64,000 bases of DNA from Candidatus Pelagibacter communis (GTDB lineage Bacteria; Pseudomonadota; Alphaproteobacteria; Pelagibacterales; Pelagibacteraceae): contig NZ_CVSS01000008.1 of the NCBI RefSeq assembly GCF_001180185.1, positions 36,001 through 100,000 on the forward strand. The letters are read 5' to 3'. Within the stretch, counting starts at the first letter, position 1, and every line of letters starts with the position of its first letter. Positions 34,411 through 43,504 of the stretch are shown one piece after another. The position numbers and the translations under genes were made by a program. The notes beneath the pieces were generated by a model. That model saw nothing but the letters and a program-made list of their open reading frames with translations. It was not told the DNA's origin and ran no database searches.

Positions 34411-35945
34411 TGAGAAAAATAAAAAAAGCACTAATTTCAGTACATGATAAACAAAACTTAAAGCCTTTATTAAGTATTTTAAAAAAAAATAAAGTTGAAA
34501 TAATTAGTTCTGGTGGAACTTATAAATTTATAAAAAAATTAAATTTTAAATGTGCTGAAATATCAGAATTTACTGGATCTTCTGAAATTTTAGGAGGACG
34601 AGTAAAGACATTACATCCTAAAATCCATGCGGGAATTTTAAATATAAGAGAAAATAAATCACACATTCGAGACTTAAGGAAAAATAATTTTGAAAATATC
34701 GATCTTGTAATTGTAAATTTTTATCCATTTGAAAAAACTTTAGAAAATTCATCAAATCATAATACAATAATTGAGAATATTGATGTTGGTGGTCCCACTT
34801 TAGTAAGAAGTGCAGCAAAAAATTATAATGATGTTACGGTGATTACAAATTGTAACCAATATAATGAGCTAATAGATGAGTTGGTTCGATTTAAAGGTGC
34901 TACATCCTTAAATTTTAGGAAAAAAATGTCTGAAATAGCATTTACAGAAACCTCATATTATGACGCTGTTATTTCAAATTATTTTCAAAATTTGTCTAAC
35001 AATATTTTGCCTAAAAAAAAAATAATTTATGGAAATTTAATTGAAAAACTGAGGTATGGAGAAAATCCTCATCAAAAGAGTGCTATATACTCAAAAAATA
35101 GCTCTATCAATATAAAGCAACTTAGTGGAAAACAATTAAGTTTTAATAATTATAATGATATCTTTACAGCAATAAAGATTTCAAAATCTTTACCTAAAAA
35201 TCGCGGAGTTGTAATTGTAAAACACGCTAACCCATGTGGTGTGTCTATCATAAAAGACTCGATAGAGTGCTATAAATCTGCACTTGCATGTGATCCTATA
35301 AGTGCTTTTGGAGGAATAATTTCGTGTAATTTTAAAATAAATAAAAGATTAGCGTTAGAATTAAGCAAATTATTTTTGGAAGTTGTAATCGGAAATAACT
35401 TTGAAGCTAGTGCTTTAAAAATTCTTAAAAAGAAAAAAAATTTAAGATTGATAGATGCGTCAAATTTCAAACCAACTGAAAATTTAGAATTGAATTCTAA
35501 TAATGAAAATATTTTAGTTCAATCAGCAGATATACAAAAATTTACAAAAAATAATTTTAAAATAGTTTCAAAAAATAAGCCAACCAAAACTCAATTAGAA
35601 AATTTAATATTTGCATTTAATATATGCAGACATGTTAAATCCAATGCTATAGTTTTAGCATCAAATAAATCAACGTTTGGTATTGGTTCAGGACAACCAA
35701 GTAGGCTTGATAGTTGCAAAATTGCAATTAAAAAAATGAAAAAATTTTCATTGAAATCTAATGATTTAGTAGCAGCTTCTGACGCTTTTTTTCCATTTGT
35801 TGATGGAATTGAAAAATTAATTCAGTCCGGAGTTACCGCAATTATTCAGCCAGCAGGGTCAATAAAGGACAAAGAAATTGTAAAGTTTGCAAATCAAACT
35901 AATACAGTTTTATTATTTTCAAAAACAAGACATTTTAAACATTAG
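34410..35945 (+). CDS. purH: bifunctional AICAR formyltransferase/IMP cyclohydrolase PurH
   Basis: This 511-aa enzyme does the last two steps of IMP synthesis. The N-terminal cyclohydrolase domain shows ALISVHDKQNL, ISSGGTYKFI, LGGRVKTLHPKIHAG and NVDVGGPTLVRSAAKN-like blocks (here IDVGGPTLVRSAAKN). The formyltransferase domain shows LRYGENPHQ, VKHANPCGVS and GSGQPSRLDS with ASDAFFPF. It starts on the last base of the heparinase-like stop. The 3' end overlaps the convergent pterin dehydratase by 11 nt. Confidence 0.97.
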   Translation: MRKIKKALISVHDKQNLKPLLSILKKNKVEIISSGGTYKFIKKLNFKCAEISEFTGSSEILGGRVKTLHPKIHAGILNIRENKSHIRDLRKNNFENIDLVIVNFYPFEKTLENSSNHNTIIENIDVGGPTLVRSAAKNYNDVTVITNCNQYNELIDELVRFKGATSLNFRKKMSEIAFTETSYYDAVISNYFQNLSNNILPKKKIIYGNLIEKLRYGENPHQKSAIYSKNSSINIKQLSGKQLSFNNYNDIFTAIKISKSLPKNRGVVIVKHANPCGVSIIKDSIECYKSALACDPISAFGGIISCNFKINKRLALELSKLFLEVVIGNNFEASALKILKKKKNLRLIDASNFKPTENLELNSNNENILVQSADIQKFTKNNFKIVSKNKPTKTQLENLIFAFNICRHVKSNAIVLASNKSTFGIGSGQPSRLDSCKIAIKKMKKFSLKSNDLVAASDAFFPFVDGIEKLIQSGVTAIIQPAGSIKDKEIVKFANQTNTVLLFSKTRHFKH

Positions 35946-36279
35946 AAATGTTGTCAATTTTGGCAGCTAAAATGAAGTCATTCTCAGACAGACCCTCTAT
36001 AGCATGTGTAGTGATGTTTATCTTTGCATAGCCCCAACCAAAAATGATATCTGGATGATGACCTTCTTCCTCAGAAATTTTTCCAACTTTGTTAACAAAA
36101 TTTTGACTATCTAAAAAATTTTTAAATTTAAAACTTTTCTCTAAATAAAAAATGCTTTTGTTGTTTTTGACCACATTCCAACCATCAACTTTTTTCTGAT
36201 ATTTATGAATTTCAGAAATATCAAAAGGCATAACACCTCCTTCACAAGGAGCACATTTTTTTTCTGTCAAATCACTCAT
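35935..36279 (-). CDS. pterin-4a-carbinolamine dehydratase
   Basis: This 114-aa protein has the family signature EEEGHHPDIIFGWG followed by KINITTHAIEGLSENDF, giving the three catalytic histidines. The N-terminus has a CAPCEGG motif common in bacterial members. It recycles 4a-hydroxytetrahydropterin made by aromatic amino acid hydroxylases, although no hydroxylase gene is seen here. It lies between purH (convergent) and tRNA-Gly and is possibly transcribed from the tRNA promoter. Confidence 0.93.
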   Translation of the reverse strand: MSDLTEKKCAPCEGGVMPFDISEIHKYQKKVDGWNVVKNNKSIFYLEKSFKFKNFLDSQNFVNKVGKISEEEGHHPDIIFGWGYAKINITTHAIEGLSENDFILAAKIDNISNV

Positions 36280-36286
36280 AATCTAA

Positions 36287-36361
36287 TGGAGCGGGCAAAG
36301 GGGGTCGAACCCTCGACCTTCTCGTTGGCAACGAGACGCTCTACCACTGAGCTATGCCCGC
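36287..36361 (-). tRNA. tRNA-Gly (anticodon GCC)
   Basis: This 75-nt gene has a perfect 7-bp acceptor stem (GCGGGCA/TGCCCGC), a normal D arm (TAGCTCAGTGGTAGAGC), anticodon arm TCTCG-TTGCCAA-CGAGA with GCC at the anticodon, and a T arm with GGTTCGACCC. The terminal CCA is encoded (36287-36289). Discriminator base is U. A clear promoter lies upstream at 36374-36402. Confidence 0.97.
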
Positions 36362-36373
36362 TTATTAAGAAAC

Positions 36374-36402
36374 ATTATAGTTAGCGGTTTTTAAAAATGC
36401 AA
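36374..36402 (-). promoter_or_regulatory. sigma-70-type promoter of tRNA-Gly
   Basis: On the minus strand TTGCAT (36397-36402) and TATAAT (36374-36379) are separated by exactly 17 nt. The -10 ends 12 nt before the tRNA 5' end. This is the best match to the housekeeping consensus that I see in the window. Confidence 0.8.
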
Positions 36403-36434
36403 GTAATAGTCAAATTTTATATCTTTTAAGTAAA

Positions 36435-37925
36435 TTACGATTTAAGCCATTCAAAATCTTTTTCAAAATCTTTTATCAAGAAATCATAGTCTTCGTACTT
36501 TTTTTTATCGTAAACTTTAATACCTGATCTTATTTGGTTGCTACTGGCAGTTTTAGAAAATAAATCATCCCTTTTATGGAAATTTATACAATTTTCATCC
36601 CAATCTAAATTACAAAATTCATAAATTTTTTGAGATATTCTTTTTGGGTTTTTAGTAAGATCTTCTAAAGATATGGATAATATTTTTTTTTCATTTTTTA
36701 CTAATTGTTTTTCGATTACTTTTAAGTAATTATCAACATACCTGATTATATCATTGATAGAGTGCGACCATGAAATTTGACTCAAAAATTCTTTATAAAT
36801 TGCAAAAACATTGTCTCTTATATCTCTGTGGGTATGTATAAATTTAGCATTTGGGAAAATTCTTAATATCAAATCTACATAATAAAAATTTTCTAATGAC
36901 TTATCTAAAAAGAAAACTTTTTTATCTTTAATTGAAACATTGAGATTTTTATAAGAATTAAGCAATTTTTTTAAAATTATACTTATGTCAACTTCAATTT
37001 TATCAATATTACTTTGTTCTTCAAAAAGCTCATTTCTATGAGTATTTAATAGTGACCAATTAATTAGATTAGTCTCTCCTAAATCTTCAATTTCATTCTT
37101 ACCAGATGATATAATTTGCTCTGTAACAGTAGAACCTGACCTAGGCAATCCAATTATGAATATTGGAAACATATTTTCAATCTTATTTTGATTTTTTGTT
37201 TGTTCTAAAAAATAAAATTTATCAAACTTGTTTGGTATAATTTCAAACCAATAATTTAGTGCTTGTTTGTTTACTTTATCTTTGCTTTTGAAAGAATAAT
37301 GATTTGCTTTTTCTAAAAAAAATACCTCTTTTTTAAAGTTCTTTTTTTCATTTTCTTTTTTTGCTAATAAAAAATAACCTGATGCAATATTAAAATATTC
37401 ATCCTTTCCAAACTTAATAAACTTTTCTATATTTGGGATGTCTTGATTATAAGGTATCTTTTTATCTAATTTAGACATATTGTATAGAACACTCAGATTC
37501 TTTGGATTTAAATTTAGTGCTTTTTTGTAAAATTTTAATGACTCTGAATTTCTGCCAAGATTCTCAAGTAAGATTGCTAAGTTTATTAGTGCCGTCTCAT
37601 TTTTTTCATTGATGGAAACTGATTTTAAATAATAGTCCTCTGCCTTTTTGAAGTCTTTCATTCTAAGAAAATTATTTGCAATCATATTTAACACACCAGA
37701 ATTGTTTGGATTAATTTTTTGATATTCAAAAAGATAATATTTCACATCCTGAAAATTATTTAATTTACTTAAAGTGTCTGCCAATAATAATAAAATATTT
37801 AGCTTTATCTTTGATTCTAACTCAAAATTATTAATAACCTTTAAAAGGCTGATTTTAGCTTCTTCAAATTTATTTATTTTATAAAAATTTTTTGCCTTAT
37901 TTATTAGTTGAATATAATCTTCCAT
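36435..37925 (-). CDS. TPR-repeat sulfotransferase
   Basis: This 496-aa cytoplasmic protein has an N-terminal stretch of TPR helices (about 1-170, for example ALINLAILLENLGRNSESLKFYKKALNL-type units). A sulfotransferase domain follows: FIIGLPRSGSTVTEQII is the PAPS 5'-phosphosulfate loop and FIHTHRDIRDNVFAIYKE the 3'-phosphate region. The acceptor could be a protein or a glycan. Its start is 17 nt from the divergent LON-domain gene. Confidence 0.88.
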   Translation of the reverse strand: MEDYIQLINKAKNFYKINKFEEAKISLLKVINNFELESKIKLNILLLLADTLSKLNNFQDVKYYLFEYQKINPNNSGVLNMIANNFLRMKDFKKAEDYYLKSVSINEKNETALINLAILLENLGRNSESLKFYKKALNLNPKNLSVLYNMSKLDKKIPYNQDIPNIEKFIKFGKDEYFNIASGYFLLAKKENEKKNFKKEVFFLEKANHYSFKSKDKVNKQALNYWFEIIPNKFDKFYFLEQTKNQNKIENMFPIFIIGLPRSGSTVTEQIISSGKNEIEDLGETNLINWSLLNTHRNELFEEQSNIDKIEVDISIILKKLLNSYKNLNVSIKDKKVFFLDKSLENFYYVDLILRIFPNAKFIHTHRDIRDNVFAIYKEFLSQISWSHSINDIIRYVDNYLKVIEKQLVKNEKKILSISLEDLTKNPKRISQKIYEFCNLDWDENCINFHKRDDLFSKTASSNQIRSGIKVYDKKKYEDYDFLIKDFEKDFEWLKS

Positions 37926-37942
37926 TTAATATAAATTTATTT

Positions 37943-38590
37943 ATGAATAATTTACCAAAAAATATACCTATTTTCCCATTAAGTAACTTTATAATTTTTC
38001 CCAAAACCACAGTCCCTTTGAATATTTTTGAACCTAGATACATTGATATGGTTAATGATAGTATGAAATCAAATAAATTCATAGGAATGATACAGCCTAA
38101 GCCAAATTTAACAAAAGGTTCAAAATCAAAACTTCCAAATTTACATAATATAGGTTGTCTTGGTAAAATTACAGGATTTAAAGAAACAGAAGATGGAAGA
38201 TTTCTTATTGATTTACGAGGAATTATTAGATTTAAAATATTAAAAGAGTTAGATACAAAAAAAAAATATAGAGAGTGTAAAGTAGATTACCAAACTTTTT
38301 TGGGGGATTTAAATGAGGAAAAAGAAGAGTTAAAATTTTCTGATTTGGAACTTGTTTTCAGAGATCTTAAAAAATTATTTGAAAAAAAAGGATTTATTAT
38401 TAATTGGAATGCACTTGAGAAACAAAGCTTACATGAGACAATAAATGCTTTAGCTATGGCATCTCCATTTACTTTAGAGGAAAAACAAGTGTTATTAGAA
38501 GCCTTAAGTTTAGATATAAGAAAAAACAAGATAGCAGAAATTTTATCTACATACACATACGACGAATTTCATAATACAACTTTGCAATAA
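37943..38590 (+). CDS. LON substrate-binding domain protein (peptidase S16 N-domain only)
   Basis: This 215-aa protein resembles only the N-terminal domain of Lon protease: IPIFPLSNFIIFPKTTVPLNIFEPRY, then IGCLGKITGFKETEDGRFLIDLRG. There is no ATPase or protease domain. I place the start at ATG 37943, since earlier in-frame codons would overlap the divergent sulfotransferase gene and precede the conserved IPIFPL block. Stand-alone members are common in alphaproteobacteria and their role is unclear. Confidence 0.88.
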   Translation: MNNLPKNIPIFPLSNFIIFPKTTVPLNIFEPRYIDMVNDSMKSNKFIGMIQPKPNLTKGSKSKLPNLHNIGCLGKITGFKETEDGRFLIDLRGIIRFKILKELDTKKKYRECKVDYQTFLGDLNEEKEELKFSDLELVFRDLKKLFEKKGFIINWNALEKQSLHETINALAMASPFTLEEKQVLLEALSLDIRKNKIAEILSTYTYDEFHNTTLQ

Positions 38591-38592
38591 AT

Positions 38593-39669
38593 TTAAGATC
38601 TTAAGCCCTTGTCGGCAAATTTTTGAAGAGACGAATTGATAAATTTATTCTTCCCTAAAGCATATATTGATTTGCTTAATATGTCTGAGTTTATTTTACT
38701 TTCAAAATTAAACAATTCATAAATTAAATCGATACCAGATGAAAATAAGAAATTTTTATCTTGTGAGTTAATTGTAAAATCATGGCATATTGATCTATCT
38801 ATATCTAGTCCTAAATTCATTTTTTTATCAATTAAACTTGATAAGAGATTAATATCTCTTAATGACATATTAAATCCTTGACCGGCTAATGGATGAATAG
38901 AGTGTAATAAATCACCAAAAGCAAGAATATTATCCTTATAGTATTGTCTTAAATTTGAAGCTTTAAGCTTAAAACAACTACATTCATCAATTTTTTTTAT
39001 ATCGTACATGGGATTATATTTATGAATTAATTTTTTTATTTCAGAAATTTCAATTTTATTTCTTGATTTAAAAGAATAAACTACAGATGTTTGGTTTTCT
39101 GAGATTGGCAAAAATGCTATTGGTCCATTTTTTGTAAAATATTGAAATGCTGTATTATTATTAGTTTCTTTATGAAAAATAATAGTTGTGTAAGCAAAAC
39201 TATTATAATTCTTTTCTAGTCTTCTAAAAAAAAATTTTTTTGTGATTTCATGTTTTGAGTTACAATTTATAATCAAATTATACTTCTGTTTGATTAAATT
39301 TTTATAATCATTAACTTTTTTAAATCTTATTAATTTACTTTTTTTCAAATTCTTAAATAACAATTTTTGTAAATTAAAATTTTTAACTATTGAAAAAATT
39401 TGTTTGTTGTTTTTAAAATTTAAAATTTCCTCTTTTAAATTTTTTTCTGTATAGACCTTAATATTACGAATATTCCACAAAATATTATTTATATTCAATA
39501 TTTCCTTATTAAAATAATCAGCATTAGACTTGGAAATCCCTAAAGTTCTTGATTTATCATATTTACTATTTTCTTTTCCTGATAAAATTTCTACTAATAT
39601 ATCTTTTTGAATTAGCATTTTTGCCAATGTTAAGCTAACTAAGCCGTCACCAATAATACAAACTTTCAT
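38593..39669 (-). CDS. UbiH/UbiF/COQ6-family FAD-dependent hydroxylase
   Basis: This 358-aa flavoprotein monooxygenase has an N-terminal dinucleotide-binding segment VCIIGDGLVSLTLAKML and the second FAD motif DNILAFGDLLHSIHPLAGQGFNMSLRDI, typical of ubiquinone ring hydroxylases. The family average is nearer 390-400 aa and the middle of this protein is divergent and lysine-rich. The precise ring position cannot be told. It is convergent with the LON-domain gene (2-nt gap) and divergent from ftsK. Confidence 0.88.
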   Translation of the reverse strand: MKVCIIGDGLVSLTLAKMLIQKDILVEILSGKENSKYDKSRTLGISKSNADYFNKEILNINNILWNIRNIKVYTEKNLKEEILNFKNNKQIFSIVKNFNLQKLLFKNLKKSKLIRFKKVNDYKNLIKQKYNLIINCNSKHEITKKFFFRRLEKNYNSFAYTTIIFHKETNNNTAFQYFTKNGPIAFLPISENQTSVVYSFKSRNKIEISEIKKLIHKYNPMYDIKKIDECSCFKLKASNLRQYYKDNILAFGDLLHSIHPLAGQGFNMSLRDINLLSSLIDKKMNLGLDIDRSICHDFTINSQDKNFLFSSGIDLIYELFNFESKINSDILSKSIYALGKNKFINSSLQKFADKGLRS

Positions 39670-39730
39670 AACAAATTAATTTTAACAATAAAAATATGAT
39701 GATACAAAGTGTTAAATTTGATTCATTAAA

Positions 39731-41821
39731 ATGAATATTAAAAAAATAACAAAAATAGTACTCAAATTTACAATAAATAGATTGATCGAAATATTAGGTA
39801 CATCTGTATCTCTGATTGGTTTTTTGCTATTTATAGCTTTAATCTCATATTCTCCTGATGACCCGAATTTTATATTTCCAGAAAACACTGAAATTAAAAA
39901 TTTTTTAGGTTTTCAAGGTAGCTATATTTCGGATTTATTCTTTCAATCAATTGGGATCATGTCATACCTCGTATCAATATCACTTTTTATAACTGGAATT
40001 AATATGTTCAGAGGAAAAAATATTTTTCTAATAATTGAAAATAATTTTTATATAATTCTTTATTGTATTTTCGGTACAATATTTTTAAATTTTTTTTATA
40101 AAAATACTTTTGAATTATATATAAATGGAAATGGTGGATTTGTAGGGGAATATTTTGTTGATTCCTTTTTTGTTAACTTAATAAACTTTCAAAAAACTTT
40201 TTCTTATTATTTTTTAATTTTAATTACAATTGGATTATTTTTGATTAGTGTTAATTTTAATTATAAAAAATTTTTACTTTTTTTAAAAAAAATTTTTAAT
40301 TTTATTAGTAGAAAAAATACCAAATCTTATACTGATAAAAGCGAAATTATAAGTGAGTACATACCTCAGGATGAAATTAAAAATTTAATACAAGAGGATT
40401 TACCATTTATAAAAGCGGAAAAAATGAAAGAAAATGAGAAAACAAAATTCAAACTCCCAAATTTAGATTTACTAAACACTCCAAGTAAAAAAGAGAGAGA
40501 AGAAACAAGTAAAGTTGTCAGTTATGATCCTGAATTTCTTGAAAAAATCTTATTAGACTTCGGTGTAAACGGAAGTATTAAAAAAGTAAGTCATGGACCA
40601 GTTGTAACACTAAATGAATTTGAACCTGCTGCAGGCGTAAAAGTATCAAAGATAATTAATCTTTCAGATGATATAGCAAGAAACACTAGTTCGGAGTCTG
40701 CGCGTATAGCTACCATACCAGGAAGCAATACTGTCGGCATTGAATTACCAAACAATTTAAGAGAAAATGTTTATTTAAGTGAAATTTTGGATAAAACTGA
40801 ATTTAAGAAAAAAGATATTAAATTACCAATTGCGCTTGGAAAAAATATATCTGGCACTCCTGTAGTGGGAGATTTAGCTTCAATGCCTCATTTATTGATT
40901 GCCGGTACAACAGGTTCAGGAAAATCAGTTTGCATTAATACGATTATTCTATCTCTTTTATATAAACATACACCTGAAAAATGTAAGTTTATTTTAATAG
41001 ACCCAAAAATGTTAGAACTGTCTACTTATGAGGGTATCCCACATCTTATTTGTCCAGTAATAACTGAGGCTAAGAAAGCTGCATCTGTCCTCGGTTGGGT
41101 AGTAAAAGAAATGGAGAGTAGATATCGCTTGATGACGAAAGAGGGAGTGAGAAACATTGATAGTTATAATGTAAAACACAAGTTACCGATGCCCTACATA
41201 GTTGTCGTAGTTGATGAAATGTCTGATTTAATGCTTGTGGCTGGAAAAGAAATAGAAAATTATATTCAAAAATTATCCCAAATGGCTAGGGCAGCTGGAA
41301 TACATATAATTATGGCCACTCAAAGACCAAGCGTGGATGTAATAACTGGAACAATAAAAGCTAATTTCCCAACTAGAATTTCATTTCAAGTTACATCTAA
41401 AATAGATAGTAGAACAATATTAGGAGAGCAAGGTGCTGAGCAATTATTAGGTAAAGGCGATATGCTTTATATGTCATCTGCAAATAAAATTTTGAGAATT
41501 CATGCTCCATTTGTGTCAGATAACGAAATAGAAAAAATTAATAACTTTATAAGATCACAACAAGAACCGGATTACGTGGATGAAATTTTAAATTTTGCAG
41601 ATGAAAAAGAAATAGGAGATGGACTTAAGAATAATAATGATAAAGATGAACTTTATGAAACAGCATTGGAAATAATTAAATCTGAAGGTAAAGCCTCTAC
41701 TTCCTTTTTGCAAAGGAAATTGCAAATTGGGTATAATAGGGCTGCTCGAATTATTGATATGATGGAGAGTGAAGGTGTGGTAAGTAAGGCAAACCATGTT
41801 GGTAAAAGAGATGTGCTTTGA
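39731..41821 (+). CDS. ftsK: DNA translocase FtsK
   Basis: This 696-aa septal DNA pump has four to five N-terminal membrane helices (about 20-180), a short linker, the motor with Walker A AGTTGSGKSV (Lys398) and Walker B VVVVDEMSDLM region, and a C-terminal winged-helix gamma domain (ASTSFLQRKLQIGYNRAARI) that reads KOPS-like sites. It is shorter than E. coli FtsK (1329 aa) mainly through its linker. It overlaps lolA as TGATG. Confidence 0.96.
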   Translation: MNIKKITKIVLKFTINRLIEILGTSVSLIGFLLFIALISYSPDDPNFIFPENTEIKNFLGFQGSYISDLFFQSIGIMSYLVSISLFITGINMFRGKNIFLIIENNFYIILYCIFGTIFLNFFYKNTFELYINGNGGFVGEYFVDSFFVNLINFQKTFSYYFLILITIGLFLISVNFNYKKFLLFLKKIFNFISRKNTKSYTDKSEIISEYIPQDEIKNLIQEDLPFIKAEKMKENEKTKFKLPNLDLLNTPSKKEREETSKVVSYDPEFLEKILLDFGVNGSIKKVSHGPVVTLNEFEPAAGVKVSKIINLSDDIARNTSSESARIATIPGSNTVGIELPNNLRENVYLSEILDKTEFKKKDIKLPIALGKNISGTPVVGDLASMPHLLIAGTTGSGKSVCINTIILSLLYKHTPEKCKFILIDPKMLELSTYEGIPHLICPVITEAKKAASVLGWVVKEMESRYRLMTKEGVRNIDSYNVKHKLPMPYIVVVVDEMSDLMLVAGKEIENYIQKLSQMARAAGIHIIMATQRPSVDVITGTIKANFPTRISFQVTSKIDSRTILGEQGAEQLLGKGDMLYMSSANKILRIHAPFVSDNEIEKINNFIRSQQEPDYVDEILNFADEKEIGDGLKNNNDKDELYETALEIIKSEGKASTSFLQRKLQIGYNRAARIIDMMESEGVVSKANHVGKRDVL

Positions 41822-42372
41822 TGAAAAGGTTTTTTTTATTACTTATTATTATTAATTTTCCTAATTTAGGACTGGCGGCAATCAAGGATAAAATAATAAA
41901 TAATTTAAATAGTATTGAAAATTTAAGCTTTAAATTTGAACAAAATATTAATGGTAAAATTGAAACAGGAGATTGTGTTATTCAGTATCCAAAAAAAATT
42001 TTCTGTAGATATGATAAATTAAACAATAAAATTTTAGTTTCTAATGGTACATCTCTTGTAATTAAGACAAACAACGGAAATTATTATCGATACAGAATAG
42101 AGAGAACGCCGTTAAATTATATACTTGATAAAAATTTTTTGATTCAAGAAATACAAAATTTAAAAGAAAGAGTTGTTGATAATAAATTTGTTAATTTTAC
42201 ATTTTTTAAAAATGAAAATGAGATTAATATATTTTTTGATGCACAAAATTATGAATTAATTGGTTGGCAAACTTTAGATATATATCAAAACTTAAATATT
42301 ACTTACCTGTATACTATTAGAAAAAATCAAATATTAGAAAAAAATTTTTTTAAACTTCCTCCTATAAACTAA
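41821..42372 (+). CDS. lolA: outer membrane lipoprotein carrier protein LolA
   Basis: This 183-aa periplasmic protein has a signal peptide (about 1-20, ending GLAA). The mature domain has the LolA pattern: LNSIENLSFKFEQNINGKIETG, IFCRYDKLNNKILVSNG and a C-terminal beta-rich half. It carries lipoproteins from LolCDE to LolB. A TTG precedes the ATG at 41821; I use the ATG, which overlaps the ftsK stop. ftsK-lolA adjacency is common in proteobacteria. Confidence 0.9.
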   Translation: MKRFFLLLIIINFPNLGLAAIKDKIINNLNSIENLSFKFEQNINGKIETGDCVIQYPKKIFCRYDKLNNKILVSNGTSLVIKTNNGNYYRYRIERTPLNYILDKNFLIQEIQNLKERVVDNKFVNFTFFKNENEINIFFDAQNYELIGWQTLDIYQNLNITYLYTIRKNQILEKNFFKLPPIN

Positions 42373-42872
42373 ATTCTAATAGTTTCTTTTTTGTAAATTT
42401 TCATACCTCTTGCTAAATAGTTATCTAATGCGTTCTTATGATCAAGAGAACATGTATGAACCCAAACTCTTTTAACATCCTTTTTAAAAGATTTTTTTAT
42501 TGCTGTAGTGAGCATATAACCGCCTAGTTTTTTATTTTGATATTCCTCTAATAGTCCAAAATATGCGATTTCTATCTCTTGAAGCTTTGAATGAAATATC
42601 AGCTCAAAATATCCTGCCAAATCATCTTTAACCTTTAGAATATATGTATCTAATCTAGGATCAGATGAATATTTAATCCAATCTTTTTCTGACCAGGTCA
42701 GACGATCAATCCATTTATGTTTTTTTCCAACATTTTTATAAAAAAATTTATTAATCTGAAAATCATCTGGTTTTACAATATGTGTGGAACATTCTACCTG
42801 TGGAGAAACACTTTCAATTAAACAATTGATTGATTTAATCTCTAAATAATTACGAACGATAGTCTCTTTCAC
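42369..42872 (-). CDS. GNAT family N-acetyltransferase
   Basis: This 167-aa protein has the GNAT core: DLAGYFELIF, then IAYFGLLEEYQNKKLGGYML (beta4 and the acetyl-CoA-binding loop, with an unusual NKKLGG instead of the usual QxxGxG) and VWVHTCSLDHKNALDNYLARGMKIY. The substrate is not known. It overlaps the HIT gene by 4 nt and so ends the his operon run, and it is convergent with lolA (4-nt overlap). Confidence 0.85.
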   Translation of the reverse strand: MKETIVRNYLEIKSINCLIESVSPQVECSTHIVKPDDFQINKFFYKNVGKKHKWIDRLTWSEKDWIKYSSDPRLDTYILKVKDDLAGYFELIFHSKLQEIEIAYFGLLEEYQNKKLGGYMLTTAIKKSFKKDVKRVWVHTCSLDHKNALDNYLARGMKIYKKETIRI

Positions 42873-43234
42873 ACAACCATTTTTCCCACTTTTTCGCCAC
42901 CAAATAGGTGAAAGTGTAAATGAGGAACTTCTTGTCCCCCATCTTCATTAATATTAGCTAATGCCCTATATCCCTTCCCTGTATCAACTGAAATCCCAAG
43001 TTTCTTTGCTACAATATTAATTCCTTTCAATAATCCAACCATTTCTTTTGGTGATGCATTTACACAAAAATCATCCAAATCAATATATTTCCCTTTTGGA
43101 ATTACTAATGCATGAATTTTTTTTTGAGGATTAATATCATGAAAAGATAAAACAAAATCATCTTCATAAATTTTTTTACAAGGAATTTCTCCCCTCAAAA
43201 TTTTTGCAAAGACGTTGTTATCATCGTAACTCAT
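42869..43234 (-). CDS. HIT-family (HINT-type) histidine triad nucleotide-binding protein
   Basis: This 121-aa protein starts with NNVFAKILRGEIPCKKIYEDD and ends with the histidine triad PHLHFHLFGG. HINT proteins hydrolyse phosphoramidates such as AMP-lysine or AMP-NH2. It overlaps hisE upstream and the GNAT gene downstream, each by 4 nt. Association of a HIT gene with hisE is frequent in alphaproteobacteria. Confidence 0.94.
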   Translation of the reverse strand: MSYDDNNVFAKILRGEIPCKKIYEDDFVLSFHDINPQKKIHALVIPKGKYIDLDDFCVNASPKEMVGLLKGINIVAKKLGISVDTGKGYRALANINEDGGQEVPHLHFHLFGGEKVGKMVV

Positions 43235-43503
43235 TTTTTTCTTTTATTTAATTCATCCATAACATCTTCAATTTTTACCTCATTAGCCTCTAAATACATT
43301 ATCAAATGATAAAAGACATCTGCAGCTTCATGAATTGTGTTTGAATTATTTTCAACAGCTTCTATCAACTCATTTATTTCCTCGAGAACTTTTTCTTTAC
43401 TTAAAGACTTATCGCTAAGTAATTTATTTGTATAAGATCCATCTACAGGCGATTTTTTTCTTTCCCTCGCAAGATTAAATAAATTTTCTAACGTACTAAG
43501 CAT
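43231..43503 (-). CDS. hisE: phosphoribosyl-ATP pyrophosphatase HisE
   Basis: This 90-aa protein of the MazG-like all-alpha fold is the second step of histidine synthesis. It has SYTNKLLSDKSLSKEKVLEE followed by the metal-binding EINELIEA and HEAADVFYHLIMYL segments. It sits 1 nt after hisF and overlaps the HIT gene by 4 nt. hisI is not adjacent. Confidence 0.95.
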   Translation of the reverse strand: MLSTLENLFNLARERKKSPVDGSYTNKLLSDKSLSKEKVLEEINELIEAVENNSNTIHEAADVFYHLIMYLEANEVKIEDVMDELNKRKK

Positions 43504-43504
43504 G

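Noticed and set aside
37892..37942. Longer start for the LON-domain protein
   Set aside because: It would overlap the divergent sulfotransferase gene, and the conserved domain begins right after ATG 37943.
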